DNA from: Propioniciclava sp.
Lineage (GTDB): Bacteria > Actinomycetota > Actinomycetes > Propionibacteriales > Propionibacteriaceae
Assembly: GCF_029977985.1 (NCBI RefSeq)
Contig: NZ_JARKOT010000006.1
Span: 1-59,324 of the forward strand
Reading direction: 5' to 3'
Length of the DNA: 59,324 bases
This document shows positions 1 through 8,019 of this stretch, piece by piece. How positions within the stretch are numbered: position 1 is the first letter of the stretch; each line of letters starts with the position of its first letter. The translations under genes and the position numbers were made by a program. Below the pieces are notes generated by a model. The model saw only the letters and a program-made list of their open reading frames with translations, searched no databases and was not told where the DNA came from.

Positions 1-168
1 ATGAAAAACCCACCTGACAAAAACCAACCCCACAAAAAAGGGCCAGCAATCATCTCAAAGAAACATCACCCACCAAAGCAGGCGACGAGGACACCAACAA
101 CAAAACCGTTGTCAGTGCAAAAAAACAGACCCACCAAAAAAATGGCAGGCCAACTGGCATTGACCTAA

Positions 169-191
169 GCACGCTGTTGAGATCTCAAACT
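169..191 (-). promoter_or_regulatory. rRNA-operon leader element (antitermination/processing type)
   Basis: On the minus strand this reads TTTGAGATCTCAACAGCGTGC, close to the conserved TTTGAGAACTCAACAGTGTGC segment of actinobacterial rRNA leaders and spacers. It lies about 55 bases downstream of a strong minus-strand promoter. The following 170 bases to the window edge are T-rich on the minus strand and hold no gene, as expected for a 16S leader. The 16S gene itself would lie beyond the left edge, so the assignment rests on the leader alone. Confidence 0.65.
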
Positions 192-246
192 TCCACCACC
201 AACCACGGATCAGCCTCGGAAGACCTCCCCGTGGGGCACTCGTTCT

Positions 247-275
247 ACTTTACGCTCACCGCCCGTCCGGGTCAA
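247..275 (-). promoter_or_regulatory. strong sigma70-type promoter, probably of an rRNA operon
   Basis: On the minus strand there is a -35 box TTGACC (270-275), a 17-base spacer and a -10 box TAAAGT (247-252). Another TTGACC lies farther upstream near 350. The promoter faces the left edge and precedes the rRNA-type leader element. It sits after the rplA terminator, so it starts a new transcription unit. Confidence 0.6.
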
Positions 276-416
276 ATCGGGCTCTTGGGCCCTCCTCGAC
301 GTGCTCCATCAGGAGCGGCTCGCCGGCCCGGCAGTCACCCGCCGGACCGAGGGTCAACTCTAGCGTGGATCTGCGCCACCGCGCAAAGTGAGGGGCGGCG
401 TCCGACCCGTGGACGC

Positions 417-452
417 CGCGTGCCCCCGCCCTCAGGAGGGCGGGGGCACGCG
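417..452 (-). terminator. rplK-rplA operon terminator
   Basis: A perfect 16-bp stem (417-432 with 437-452) encloses the 4-base loop CAGG, 25 bases after the rplA stop codon. A second, smaller inverted repeat (CGGCGTCC with GGACGCCG, about 395-418) adjoins it. There is no T-tract, which is usual for terminators in high-GC actinobacteria. Confidence 0.75.
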
Positions 453-476
453 GATGCAGCCGGGTGACCGTGCTGG

Positions 477-1187
477 TCAGTTGGCAGCCGCCTCCGACGG
501 CTTGAGACGCGCCGGGTCAACGGACACGCCAGGTCCCATGGTCGAGGAGATCGTCACCTTCTTCAGGTAGCGGCCCTTCGCAGCGGACGGCTTGAGGCGC
601 ATGACCTCGTCCAGAGCCGCGAAGTAGTTCTGCTTCAGCTGCTCCGGGGTGAAGGACGCCTTGCCTACGATGAAGTGGAGGTTGGCGTGCCGATCCACCC
701 GGAACTCGATCTTCCCGCCCTTGATGTCCGTGACGGCCTTGGCCACGTCCATGGTGACGGTTCCCGTCTTCGGGTTCGGCATCAACCCACGCGGGCCGAG
801 CACGCGCCCGAGGCGTCCGACCTTGCCCATCATGTCGGGCGTGGCGACGACGGCGTCGAAGTCGAGGTAGCCACCGGCTACCTTGTCGACGAGCTCGTCG
901 GCGCCGACCTCGTCAGCACCGGCTTCGGTGGCGGCGGCGGCGTTGGCCCCGGTGGCGAAGACGAGGACCCGTGCCGTCTTGCCCGTTCCGTTGGGGAGGT
1001 TCACCGTTCCGCGGACCATTTGGTCGGCCTTCCGGGGATCGACGCCGAGGCGCATGGCAACCTCGATGGTCTCGTCGAACTTGGCGGACGCACCCTCCTT
1101 CGCGAGGGAGAGCGCCTCCTCAGGGGTGTAGAGCTGCGCGCCGTCGATCGCCTCGGCGGCCGCGCGGTAGGACTTGCTGCGCTTCAT
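477..1187 (-). CDS. rplA: 50S ribosomal protein L1
   Basis: This 236-residue protein has the full length of L1, which forms the L1 stalk of the 50S subunit, helps release deacylated tRNA from the E site and can repress its own operon. The family signature [15 protein letters not shown] is present in the middle of the protein, as is the usual N-terminal [11 protein letters not shown]. It follows rplK on the same strand after a 136-base gap containing a repeat element, and is followed by a strong hairpin terminator. The minus strand reads AAGGAACCAGAC before the ATG, giving a Shine-Dalgarno site. Confidence 0.97.
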   Translation of the reverse strand: MKRSKSYRAAAEAIDGAQLYTPEEALSLAKEGASAKFDETIEVAMRLGVDPRKADQMVRGTVNLPNGTGKTARVLVFATGANAAAATEAGADEVGADELVDKVAGGYLDFDAVVATPDMMGKVGRLGRVLGPRGLMPNPKTGTVTMDVAKAVTDIKGGKIEFRVDRHANLHFIVGKASFTPEQLKQNYFAALDEVMRLKPSAAKGRYLKKVTISSTMGPGVSVDPARLKPSEAAAN

Positions 1188-1270
1188 GTCTGGTTCCTTT
1201 CCTCAGCCCTTGCGGGCGTCTACCAGGTGTGGTGCGGGCCGCGCAGGCCCTGCCACGGTGTGTTGTCGTG

Positions 1271-1320
1271 CGGTGGTCTCGACAGGCTCGACCAATGGCG
1301 GTCGACAAGCTCGACCGGCG
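1271..1320. repeat. REP-like GGTCTCGACAxGCTCGACC repeat, two copies
   Basis: The rplK-rplA spacer holds GGTCTCGACAGGCTCGACC (about 1275-1293) and then GGTCGACAAGCTCGACC (about 1300-1316). The second copy is a near-perfect palindrome with GGTCGA and TCGACC arms. Related sequence recurs at the 5' ends of cysD and cysN in this window, which suggests a dispersed genomic repeat family rather than a gene-specific site. Confidence 0.55.
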
Positions 1321-1323
1321 GGG

Positions 1324-1755
1324 TCAGCCCTCGACGGTGACGCCCATCGAGCGGGCGGTGCCCTCCACGATCTTCATCGCGGCATCGATGTCGTTGGCGT
1401 TCAGGTCAGGGAGCTTGGTGTTGGCGATGTCACGCACCTGCTCGCGCGTGAGCTTGCCCACCTTGTCGGAGTTCGGCTTGCTGGAGCCGCTCTTCAGGCC
1501 GGCGGCCTTCTTGATGAGCTCGGCGGCCGGCGGCGTCTTGGTGATGAACGAGAACGTGCGGTCCTCGTAAATCGTGATCTCGACTGGCACGACGGTGCCC
1601 CGCTGGGCTTCTGTCGCAGCGTTGTACTGCTTGCAGAAGTCCATGATGTTGACGCCGTGCGGGCCGAGAGCGGTACCGACCGGCGGTGCCGGAGTGGCGG
1701 CACCCGCGTTCAAGGCGACCTTGACGAGGGCTGCCACCTTCTTCTTGGGAGGCAT
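1324..1755 (-). CDS. rplK: 50S ribosomal protein L11
   Basis: L11 binds 23S rRNA at the GTPase-associated centre and is needed for RelA-dependent stringent signalling. The 143-residue length is normal. The N-terminal domain begins [18 protein letters not shown] and carries the proline-rich [15 protein letters not shown] segment. The rRNA-binding C-terminal domain contains the conserved [14 protein letters not shown]. It sits between nusG and rplA in the standard order and is transcribed with them. Confidence 0.97.
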   Translation of the reverse strand: MPPKKKVAALVKVALNAGAATPAPPVGTALGPHGVNIMDFCKQYNAATEAQRGTVVPVEITIYEDRTFSFITKTPPAAELIKKAAGLKSGSSKPNSDKVGKLTREQVRDIANTKLPDLNANDIDAAMKIVEGTARSMGVTVEG

Positions 1756-1845
1756 GTTCGGGTCCTTGCTGGTTCATGGCACGGCCGGGAGCGTCGTGCC
1801 GGGTGGTTGGTGGCCCGCCGGGGCGGGCCGCACGAACGGGTTCGC

Positions 1846-2658
1846 TCAGCCCTTCTGGACCTGGGCGAAGCTGAGTTCCACAGGGGTCTCCCGCCCCAGG
1901 ATCTCCACCAGCGCCTTCAAGCGTTGGTTGTTCGCGTTGATATCGGTGATGGTCGCGTGCACGCCTGAGAAGGGGCCCTGGACCACCATGACGGAATCGC
2001 CCACGTTGAAGTCGGCGACCTCCACCTTGCGCTTCTTCGGTGCGGACGCGCCGGCCGCCGCCGCGGTCGCCTTCGCGATCACGGCGGGCGCAAGCATGCG
2101 CTCGACCTCCTCGAGCGTCAGCGGCACCGGGTGGGTGCCCTGCCCCACGAAGCCGGTGACCGACGGCGTCTGCCGCACCGCCGACCACGACTCGTTCGTC
2201 AGGTCCATGCGCACGAGGACGTAGCCCGGGTGCGAGGTGCGGGTGACGTTCTTGCGCTGCCCGTTGCGGATCTCGACGACGTCCTCAGTCGGAACGATCG
2301 ACTCGAAGATGTAGTCCTCCATGCCGAGCGTGGTGATGCGGGCGTCGAGGTTCTGCTTCACCCGGTTCTCCATGCCGGAGTAGGTGTGGATCACATACCA
2401 GTCGCCCGCCTGCGTGCGCAGCGTGGTCCGGAGTTCCTCGAGCGCAGCCTCGCCATCGGCGTCCGGCTCGGACGCCACGGGCTCCGGCTCGTCGTCCACA
2501 CCGGCCAGATCAATCTCGATGTCGTCGCCCGCCTCGGCGTCGTCGTCGCCGAAGTCGAGGTTGAGCTCGGTGTCCGGCGCCTCGGTGCTGTCGAGCGCGC
2601 CGAGATCGATCTCGATCTCGGTCTCGCTGTAGGAGTCTGCGGACTGCGACTCAGTCAT
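1846..2658 (-). CDS. nusG: transcription termination/antitermination protein NusG
   Basis: NusG binds RNA polymerase and links it to Rho and to the ribosome. The first roughly 85 of 270 residues form a strongly acidic extension rich in Asp, Glu and Ala, typical of actinobacterial NusG. The NGN domain follows (DWYVIHTYSGMENRVKQNL), then the KOW motif near the C-terminus (VGDSVMVVQGPFSGVHATI). The open frame continues upstream into the secE end. I chose the ATG at 2658 because MTESQ is a normal start and GGAAGG lies about 10 bases upstream. secE ends 8 bases before it. Confidence 0.95.
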   Translation of the reverse strand: MTESQSADSYSETEIEIDLGALDSTEAPDTELNLDFGDDDAEAGDDIEIDLAGVDDEPEPVASEPDADGEAALEELRTTLRTQAGDWYVIHTYSGMENRVKQNLDARITTLGMEDYIFESIVPTEDVVEIRNGQRKNVTRTSHPGYVLVRMDLTNESWSAVRQTPSVTGFVGQGTHPVPLTLEEVERMLAPAVIAKATAAAAGASAPKKRKVEVADFNVGDSVMVVQGPFSGVHATITDINANNQRLKALVEILGRETPVELSFAQVQKG

Positions 2659-2666
2659 GCTTGATT

Positions 2667-3200
2667 TCAACCTTCCGTACGTCCGAACAGCTGGAGGAGC
2701 GCCCAGCCGAAGCCCAGATCGACCAGGCTGACGTAGGCGATCACGAACAGCACCAGGACGAGAACCGCCCAGAACAGCTGCTGCACCTGCGACCACGTCG
2801 GCCAGACGACCTTCCGTAGCTCCTCGGCCGATTCCTCCGCGAACTGCTTCGGCGTCGTGCGCTTGGAAGCCATCGGGCGCGCCTTGCGGCGTCCTTTGGC
2901 GGGGGTGGGCGGGGTATGGACGACCTCCGCGACCCGCCGCTTGGGGCGGGCGCTGCGGGCTCGTGCCGCCGCGGTCTCCGCCATCCTGAGCTGCTCGGGA
3001 TCGTCCACCTCGACCTCGCTGCCGAGAGCGGACGCCTCGGCGTCCGCCTCCAACTCCTCGGCCTCCGCCTCGTCGGCGGCGACCTCGTAGGGCTCCGGAT
3101 CGGCCAGATCCTCAGCGAGCATGCCGCCGGGCAGATTCTCGTCGACCGGCTCGTCCGGGGACGCCAAGGACTCCTCGGGGGAATCGTTCCTCGGGCTCAC
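2667..3200 (-). CDS. secE: preprotein translocase subunit SecE
   Basis: SecE is the essential small clamp of the SecYEG channel. The C-terminal 60 residues carry the family core: an amphipathic helix (FAEESAEELRKVVWPTWSQ) followed by one membrane span (about 20 hydrophobic residues from FWAVLVLVLFVIAYV). About 110 residues of acidic, then basic, low-complexity sequence precede it, much longer than in Escherichia coli but usual in actinobacteria. The frame is open into the tRNA-Trp gene. I prefer the GTG at 3200 because GAGGCGAGG lies just upstream; the start is less certain than the identity. Confidence 0.88.
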   Translation of the reverse strand: MSPRNDSPEESLASPDEPVDENLPGGMLAEDLADPEPYEVAADEAEAEELEADAEASALGSEVEVDDPEQLRMAETAAARARSARPKRRVAEVVHTPPTPAKGRRKARPMASKRTTPKQFAEESAEELRKVVWPTWSQVQQLFWAVLVLVLFVIAYVSLVDLGFGWALLQLFGRTEG

Positions 3201-3258
3201 CTTGTTCCTCGCCTCATCTGTGCCGGTTGCGTCTTCTCCGGGCCGCGAGACGACCCAG

Positions 3259-3331
<73 letters not shown>

Positions 3332-3400
3332 CCGGTGAATCCCCCCGCAGGAACGCCCGAGGGCAAGCTCCTGCCGGGTGGGAGAACCACCAAGACCAGA

Positions 3401-3430
3401 AGTGTACGTGGTTTGCCAGCGCGAGTCGAA
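3401..3430 (-). promoter_or_regulatory. candidate promoter for tRNA-Trp/secE/nusG
   Basis: On the minus strand TTCGAC (3425-3430) and TACACT (3401-3406) are separated by 18 bases, about 70 bases upstream of tRNA-Trp. The -35 box matches the consensus poorly. The spacer between murB and the tRNA (3332-3552) holds no other feature that I can see. Confidence 0.35.
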
Positions 3431-3552
3431 CCGGGCCGGATCGGACGCGTCGAGGCGGTGCGTTCGCGTGACGAGGGGCCTGCCGAACGACGCGCCGCCG
3501 AGCAACCAGCCTGGCGGGGCGTCACCCTGCCCTCGCCAGGGGCAACGACAGA

Positions 3553-4632
3553 TCAGTCCAGCTCAACCCCGACGAACACCGGCTCGGGCACCAGCGTCAC
3601 CCCGAATCGATCCCGGACGCCGTCACGCACCTCGCGCGCCAGGGCCACGAGGTCGGCGGCCGTCGCCCCCCCGCGGTTCGTCAGGGCGAGCGTGTGCTTC
3701 GTGGACAAGGTGGCGGGGGGCGTCCCGTAGCCCTTGCCGAAGCCCGCGTGGTCGATGAGCCAGGCGGCCGACGACTTGACCGTCCCATCCGGCTGGACGA
3801 ACCGGGGCGCCTCCGCCGGCAGTGCGGCCGCGGCGTCGGCGTCCAGCAACGGGTTGGTGAAGAACGAGCCGGCGCTCCACGTGTCATGGTCGTCCGGATC
3901 GAGGACCATGCCCTTGCCGCGGCGCAGGTCGAGGACGGTCTCGCGCACCTGGGTCATCGGCGCGCGCTGCCCCTGCTCGACGCCGAGGCGACGAGCCAGC
4001 TCGGCGTACCTGATGCGCTCGGAGAGATCGCCCTGGAGGAACTGGAAAGTCACCGACACGACCACGTAGCGACCCGGCTCGGCCTTGAAGCGGCTGTGGC
4101 GGTACGCGAAGCGGCAGTCGAGGTTGGGGAAGGTCTTGAACTCGCCCAGCCGGCGGTCCCAGGTGCGGACGCTCCAGATGGTCTGCGCGACGTCTTGCCC
4201 GTAGGCGCCCACGTTCTGGATCGGTGTCGATCCCACCGCCCCCGGGATGCCCGACATTGCCTCCACGCCCACCAACTCGTTGCGGACGGCCCACGCGACG
4301 AAGTCGTCCCAGGGCTCGCCGGCCGCCACCTCGACGAGGATGCCGCCGCACGAGACGGGGGTGCCGCCGTCGCCCACGGCGTCCGCGTCGTACTCGCAGA
4401 AGTTGCCGCCGTCGGCCACGATGCCGCGGGTGGCGACGTGGACCACGGTCCCGTCAAAGCCGGCGTCCGCGACGAGGACGTTCGACCCGCCCGAGAGGAC
4501 GAGGACGGGCTCGCCGGCGGCGTCGGCGTCCGAGACGGCCGCGACCAGCTCTTCGGTCGTCGTCGCCTCGACCCAGCGCGTCGCCGGGCCGCCGACGCGC
4601 AAGGTGGTGTGGTCGGCCAACAGCTCAGGCAA
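3553..4632 (-). CDS. murB: UDP-N-acetylenolpyruvoylglucosamine reductase
   Basis: MurB reduces the enolpyruvyl group of UDP-GlcNAc-enolpyruvate with NADPH to give UDP-MurNAc, the second committed step of peptidoglycan synthesis. The 359-residue cytosolic flavoprotein has the FAD-binding motifs VLSGGSNVLVAD and SGIPGAVGSTPIQNVGAYGQ. It also has the catalytic serine loop SAGSFFTNP and the C-terminal glutamate of PEPVFVG. It overlaps the end of the preceding MaoC gene by 8 bases, so the two are likely translated together. Confidence 0.95.
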   Translation of the reverse strand: MPELLADHTTLRVGGPATRWVEATTTEELVAAVSDADAAGEPVLVLSGGSNVLVADAGFDGTVVHVATRGIVADGGNFCEYDADAVGDGGTPVSCGGILVEVAAGEPWDDFVAWAVRNELVGVEAMSGIPGAVGSTPIQNVGAYGQDVAQTIWSVRTWDRRLGEFKTFPNLDCRFAYRHSRFKAEPGRYVVVSVTFQFLQGDLSERIRYAELARRLGVEQGQRAPMTQVRETVLDLRRGKGMVLDPDDHDTWSAGSFFTNPLLDADAAAALPAEAPRFVQPDGTVKSSAAWLIDHAGFGKGYGTPPATLSTKHTLALTNRGGATAADLVALAREVRDGVRDRFGVTLVPEPVFVGVELD

Positions 4633-5074
4633 GGGACACCTCGGCCCTCGCGGCGCCCAGGACCTTCGTCTCGCCGCAGAGCGCGTCGATGGCGACCGTC
4701 GCGACGCCGTCGGTCACCGCCGTCACCGTCGCCGTGACCCGCACGACGACGCCTTCGTCGGTGTCCGGCACTTCGACCGGCTTCGTGAAGCGGACGCCGT
4801 AGCTGCGCACCCGACCGGGGTCGCCCGCCCAGTCGGTGACGATCTTGAGCGCGCGCCCCATCGTGAGCAGCCCGTGGGCGATCACCGAGGACAGCCCCAG
4901 ATCGGCAGCCTTTCGGTCCGACCAGTGGATCGGGTTGAAGTCGCCCGAGGCGCCCGCGTAGCGGACGAGGTCGGCGCGGGTGAACGAGAGTTCGAGTGGA
5001 GGGAGCTGCGTGCCGACCGTCGCCGCGGCGAACTCGACACTGGGGGTCGGTGCGGTCGGGTGCGACGCGTTCAT
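4625..5074 (-). CDS. MaoC-family (R)-hydratase/dehydratase, HadB-like
   Basis: This 149-residue hot-dog-fold protein carries the hydratase-2 motif (YAGASGDFNPIHWSD followed by IAHGLLTMG) with the Asp and His expected of active (R)-specific hydratases. In mycobacteria the homologous pair HadA/HadB dehydrates 3-hydroxyacyl-ACP next to the same secE-nusG block. The substrate in an organism without mycolic acids is unknown, so no symbol is given. It overlaps the upstream MaoC gene by 4 bases and probably forms a heterodimer with it. Confidence 0.85.
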   Translation of the reverse strand: MNASHPTAPTPSVEFAAATVGTQLPPLELSFTRADLVRYAGASGDFNPIHWSDRKAADLGLSSVIAHGLLTMGRALKIVTDWAGDPGRVRSYGVRFTKPVEVPDTDEGVVVRVTATVTAVTDGVATVAIDALCGETKVLGAARAEVSLA

Positions 5075-5499
5075 GCGGACTCCTCCTCGGGCCAGGTCTG
5101 GAACAGGGTGGACGCCGACGTGCAGACCGTCTCTCCCCCCGCCGTCAGGTCGACGGTGACGCCGATGATCGCCGAGTTGCCGCGCATGCGGACGCTGCCG
5201 ATCGTGAGCGTCGCCGTGACCTCGTCGCCGGCGCGCAGCGGGCGCGCCCAGGTGAACTTCTGGTCACCGTGGATCGTGCGGTGCAGCGCCACGTCAAGCT
5301 CGGGATCGGCGAACATCGCCCCCCACGCGCGCGCCGACAGCACGGCCGCGAACGTGGGCGGCGCGACGGCGTCCTGGCCTGCGTAGGCCGGGTTGTCGTC
5401 CCCCAGCGCCGCGGCGAACTCGGCGATCTTCTCGCGGCTGACGAGGTAGGGCTCGGTCGGCGGGTAGGTCCGCCCGACGTGCGCTTCGGAAATCCGCAT
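5071..5499 (-). CDS. MaoC-like N-terminal-domain dehydratase, HadA-like
   Basis: A 142-residue hot-dog-fold protein of the type that supplies the non-catalytic half of (R)-hydratase heterodimers (HadA, UPF0336). It has a conserved N-terminal helix (YLVSREKIAEFAAALGDDNPAY) and a central HGDQKFTWARPLRAGD strand, but lacks the D-x-N-P-I-H catalytic motif of its neighbour. A -10 box TACCCT (5506-5511) lies 6 bases before the ATG, so the transcript may be leaderless. It is divergent from the mshA-like gene. Confidence 0.82.
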   Translation of the reverse strand: MRISEAHVGRTYPPTEPYLVSREKIAEFAAALGDDNPAYAGQDAVAPPTFAAVLSARAWGAMFADPELDVALHRTIHGDQKFTWARPLRAGDEVTATLTIGSVRMRGNSAIIGVTVDLTAGGETVCTSASTLFQTWPEEESA

Positions 5500-5505
5500 G
5501 GGACG

Positions 5506-5551
5506 AGGGTAGCCAAGGCCCGGGTCGTTTGTGGGTCGGGGCGGGTAGGGT
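5506..5551. promoter_or_regulatory. divergent leaderless promoters (MaoC operon / mshA-like)
   Basis: Minus strand: TACCCT at 5506-5511, 6 bases before the ATG at 5499. Plus strand: TAGGGT at 5546-5551, 7 bases before the GTG at 5559. Both spacings would place transcription start at or next to the start codon. No good -35 box is visible for either. Confidence 0.5.
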
Positions 5552-5558
5552 CACGCCC

Positions 5559-6758
5559 GTGGGAATGCGCCTGTTGTTCGTGTCCATGCACACCTCGCCC
5601 GCGGACGCCCCCGGCGCCGGCGACGCGGGCGGCATGAACGTGGTCGAGTTGAGCCAAGCCCGGGCGCTCGTGGCCCTCGGGCACACCGTCGACCTCGTCA
5701 CGCGACGCTCCGCGCCGGACCAGCGCGACGTCGAGGACTTGGGGGGCGGCGTCCGACTGCTCCACGTGGACGCCGGCCCCGCGCAAGCGCTCGCCAAGAG
5801 CGCCATCGACGCGCACACCGACGCGTTCGGCGCCGGTCTGGCGACGCTCGAGCCGTACGACCTCGTGCAGAGCCACCACTGGATGAGCGGTGTCGCCGCG
5901 CTGCCCGTGGCGAAGGCGTGGGGCGTTCCGCATGTGCAGAGCTTCCATTCGGTGGCCGCGCTGCCCGGTTCGCCGCTCTCGCACGGGGAGCCGCCGGAAT
6001 CACCCGACCGGGTGGCCGGGGAGGCACTGTGCGCGCGGGAGTCCGACGCGATCATCACGGTGAGCACGGCCGAGGCGCGGACCGTCATCGAGCGCTGCGG
6101 GGCGGACCCGCGGCGAGTACAGGTCATTCCGCCCGGGGTGGACCTGGAGCTCTTCCGGCCGGCCGAGCCGTCCGACGAGCGCCCGGCCTGCCCGCTGTGC
6201 GGGTCGAAGGCCGGGTACATGCTCATGGCGGCGCGCCTGCAGCCCCTCAAGGGCGGCGACCTGGCGATCCGGGCTATGGCGGAGATCCCGGCCGCCGCAC
6301 GACCCGACCTCATGATCGCCGGCGACGTCTCGGCCGACTTCGCCGACTACCGCGCCGAGGTGGAGGCGCTCATCGACGAGTTGGGCATGCGCAACCACGT
6401 GCACTTCGTGGGCGCGCAGTCCCGCGACAACCTTGCCGCGCTCATGCGACACAGCCAGGCGTTGCTGGTGCCCTCGCACTCGGAGACCTTCGGTCTGGTC
6501 GCGCTCGAGGGAGCCGCCAGCGGCGTTCCCGTGGTCGCCTCGAGCACGGGCGGGCTGCGCGAGGTCGTCGTCCACGAGGAGACCGGCTACCTCATGCACG
6601 ATCGCGACCCGGTCGAATGGGGGGCCGCCCTCAACCGCCTCCTCGCCCACGAGCGGCTGCGACAGCGGATGGGCGTCATCGCCCGCGTCCACGCGCGCCG
6701 GTTCGCCTGGAGCGACATCGGACGCCGCCTCGAGGCCTCCTACGCCGCGCTTCTTTGA
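5559..6758 (+). CDS. mshA: MshA-like family 4 glycosyltransferase
   Basis: Resembles D-inositol-3-phosphate glycosyltransferase, which joins UDP-GlcNAc to inositol phosphate in the first step of mycothiol synthesis. The N-terminal HTSP-x5-G-x-GDAGGMNV is the MshA hallmark. The C-terminal GT-B domain has the usual SHSETFGLVALEGAASGVPVVAS donor-binding motif. I chose the GTG at 5559 (399 residues) because a -10 box sits 7 bases upstream; an ATG lies two codons later. An odd CPLC pair (Cys211, Cys214) sits at the domain junction. Other GT4 substrates cannot be excluded, and no other msh gene is in view. Confidence 0.75.
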   Translation: MGMRLLFVSMHTSPADAPGAGDAGGMNVVELSQARALVALGHTVDLVTRRSAPDQRDVEDLGGGVRLLHVDAGPAQALAKSAIDAHTDAFGAGLATLEPYDLVQSHHWMSGVAALPVAKAWGVPHVQSFHSVAALPGSPLSHGEPPESPDRVAGEALCARESDAIITVSTAEARTVIERCGADPRRVQVIPPGVDLELFRPAEPSDERPACPLCGSKAGYMLMAARLQPLKGGDLAIRAMAEIPAAARPDLMIAGDVSADFADYRAEVEALIDELGMRNHVHFVGAQSRDNLAALMRHSQALLVPSHSETFGLVALEGAASGVPVVASSTGGLREVVVHEETGYLMHDRDPVEWGAALNRLLAHERLRQRMGVIARVHARRFAWSDIGRRLEASYAALL

Positions 6759-6793
6759 CTACTCAGCACGACGAAACGGGAGCACGACGAAGA

Positions 6794-6822
6794 CGGGCCG
6801 CCCCGGCTCAGGGGACGGCCCG
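6794..6822. terminator. bidirectional terminator between mshA-like and rpmG
   Basis: The arms CGGGCCG-CCCC and GGGG-A-CGGCCCG form an 11-bp stem with one bulged base and a 6-base loop. The hairpin lies between the convergent mshA-like and rpmG genes, 35 bases after the first and 24 bases after the second. Confidence 0.65.
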
Positions 6823-6845
6823 TTCGTTGGGTCCGATGATCGGCG

Positions 6846-7016
6846 TCAGCGAGTCTCGCGGTGCGCCGTGTGCGTCTTGCACTTGGGGCAGAACTTCTTC
6901 AGCTCCAGGCGATCCGGATCGTTGCGACGGTTCTTCTTGGTGATGTAGTTGCGCTCCTTGCACTCGGTGCACGCGAGCGTGATCTTGGGCCGGATCTCGC
7001 CTGCCTTCTTGGCCAT
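6846..7016 (-). CDS. rpmG: 50S ribosomal protein L33
   Basis: A 56-residue protein reading [20 protein letters not shown] at its N-terminus and ending HRETR. The two CxxC pairs (Cys16/Cys19 and Cys43/Cys46) make it the zinc-binding form of L33. The minus strand has AGTGAGGGGTTGGG before the ATG, a plausible ribosome-binding site. rpmG next to hadAB-like genes and tRNAs is a conserved actinobacterial arrangement. tRNA-Met lies upstream on the same strand. Confidence 0.95.
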   Translation of the reverse strand: MAKKAGEIRPKITLACTECKERNYITKKNRRNDPDRLELKKFCPKCKTHTAHRETR

Positions 7017-7062
7017 CCCAACCCCTCACTTTCCTGGTCTCGTGGGTCTCGCACTTGCTCGG

Positions 7063-7135
7063 TAGCGGGAACGGGACTTGAACCCGTGACACAGCGATTA
7101 TGAGCCGCTTGCTCTACCGTCTGAGCTATCCCGCC
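7063..7135 (-). tRNA. tRNA-Met (CAT), elongator type
   Basis: A 73-base cloverleaf with acceptor GGCGGGA/TCCCGCT (one G-U pair at position 1), anticodon loop CTCATAA and T-loop GTTCAAGTC. The paired first position argues for elongator rather than initiator tRNA. CCA is not encoded. Confidence 0.94.
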
Positions 7136-7166
7136 TTGCTCACCCAGGTTCCCCCGGGCGATCCAG

Positions 7167-7239
7167 AGCCCCCATGCGGAATCGAACCGCAGACCTTCTC
7201 CTTACCATGGAGACGCTCTGCCGACTGAGCTATAGGGGC
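7167..7239 (-). tRNA. tRNA-Thr (GGT)
   Basis: A 73-base cloverleaf with acceptor GCCCCTA/TGGGGGC, anticodon stem TCTCC/GGAGA and loop ATGGTAA giving GGT, which reads ACC and ACU. It precedes tRNA-Met and rpmG on the same strand with short spacers, so the three are probably one transcript. Confidence 0.95.
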
Positions 7240-7304
7240 CAGACAGCGACGGACAACTTACCATCCAGAACGCACCGCCCCCAAATCAGCGGCCGCCGGG
7301 CCGC

Positions 7305-7784
7305 TCACCCCAACGCCCGGAAGCCGAGACGCTGGTAGATGCGGAAGGCGGCCATGGCCGTGGCGGGCTCGCAGTTGAGCCCGACGCTCGCGTACCCCAG
7401 CTCCCAGAGCGCGGACGCCGCCGCCTCCAGCAGGCCCTCGCCCAGGCCGCGCCCGCGGCGTCCGGGAGCGACGAACAACTCGATCACGAACGGACCGTCG
7501 GGAGCATCCCACGGAGGGTCCAGGACCGTCTGGATGCACCCTTCGATCCGTCCGCCCTCCTCGGCGACCAGGGTGGCGGCGGGGATCGGCGTGCCGAAGG
7601 CTCCAGCGAGGACGTCGGCCATCTCGGTGCGGGCCTCCTCCAGGGTTTCGGCAGCGACGCCGGCGGCATAAGCGTCGAAGTAGAGGCAGGCGACCTCGTC
7701 CAGATCGGCCGCCACCAGCGGCCGCACGCCGACGCCGGCGGGCAGCGGGCGGGCATCCAGCGGCAGGGGGCGAACCAGGTGCAT
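7305..7784 (-). CDS. GNAT-family N-acetyltransferase
   Basis: A 159-residue acetyl-CoA-dependent acyltransferase of unknown substrate. The acetyl-CoA pyrophosphate loop is visible as FVAPGRRGRGLGEGLLEAAA, followed by the usual C-terminal helix and strand (AAFRIYQRLGFRALG). The ATG at 7784 has an excellent ribosome-binding site, GGAGGAG, 6 bases upstream; the frame is open a little farther. It lies between tRNA-Thr and tRNA-Tyr on the same strand. Confidence 0.8.
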   Translation of the reverse strand: MHLVRPLPLDARPLPAGVGVRPLVAADLDEVACLYFDAYAAGVAAETLEEARTEMADVLAGAFGTPIPAATLVAEEGGRIEGCIQTVLDPPWDAPDGPFVIELFVAPGRRGRGLGEGLLEAAASALWELGYASVGLNCEPATAMAAFRIYQRLGFRALG

Positions 7785-7817
7785 GCAACTCCTCCCCACG
7801 TCCTCCCCACGACGCAT

Positions 7818-7846
7818 CACGGCCCCGGCGGTGTACCGGGGCCGTG
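7818..7846 (-). terminator. terminator after tRNA-Tyr
   Basis: A perfect 11-bp stem CACGGCCCCGG/CCGGGGCCGTG with a 7-base loop lies just 3' of tRNA-Tyr and upstream of the acetyltransferase gene. Confidence 0.7.
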
Positions 7847-7850
7847 CGCG

Positions 7851-7932
7851 TGGCAGGTGTAGGGTTCGAACCTACGTAGGCTGTGCCGACGGTTTTACAG
7901 ACCGCTCCCTTTGGCCACTCGGGCAACCTGCC
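7851..7932 (-). tRNA. tRNA-Tyr (GTA)
   Basis: An 82-base class II tRNA with acceptor GGCAGGT/ACCTGCC, anticodon loop CTGTAAA giving GTA, a long variable arm and T-stem GTAGG/CCTAC around TTCGAAC. The discriminator is A and CCA is not encoded. Confidence 0.93.
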
Positions 7933-8019
7933 GTGCTGATCGCTCAGCGGTGACCAACCTTAGCAACTGACCACGTCCCCCGCCCAATCGAGTACCCACC
8001 CAACCGAGGAGAGAGACCC

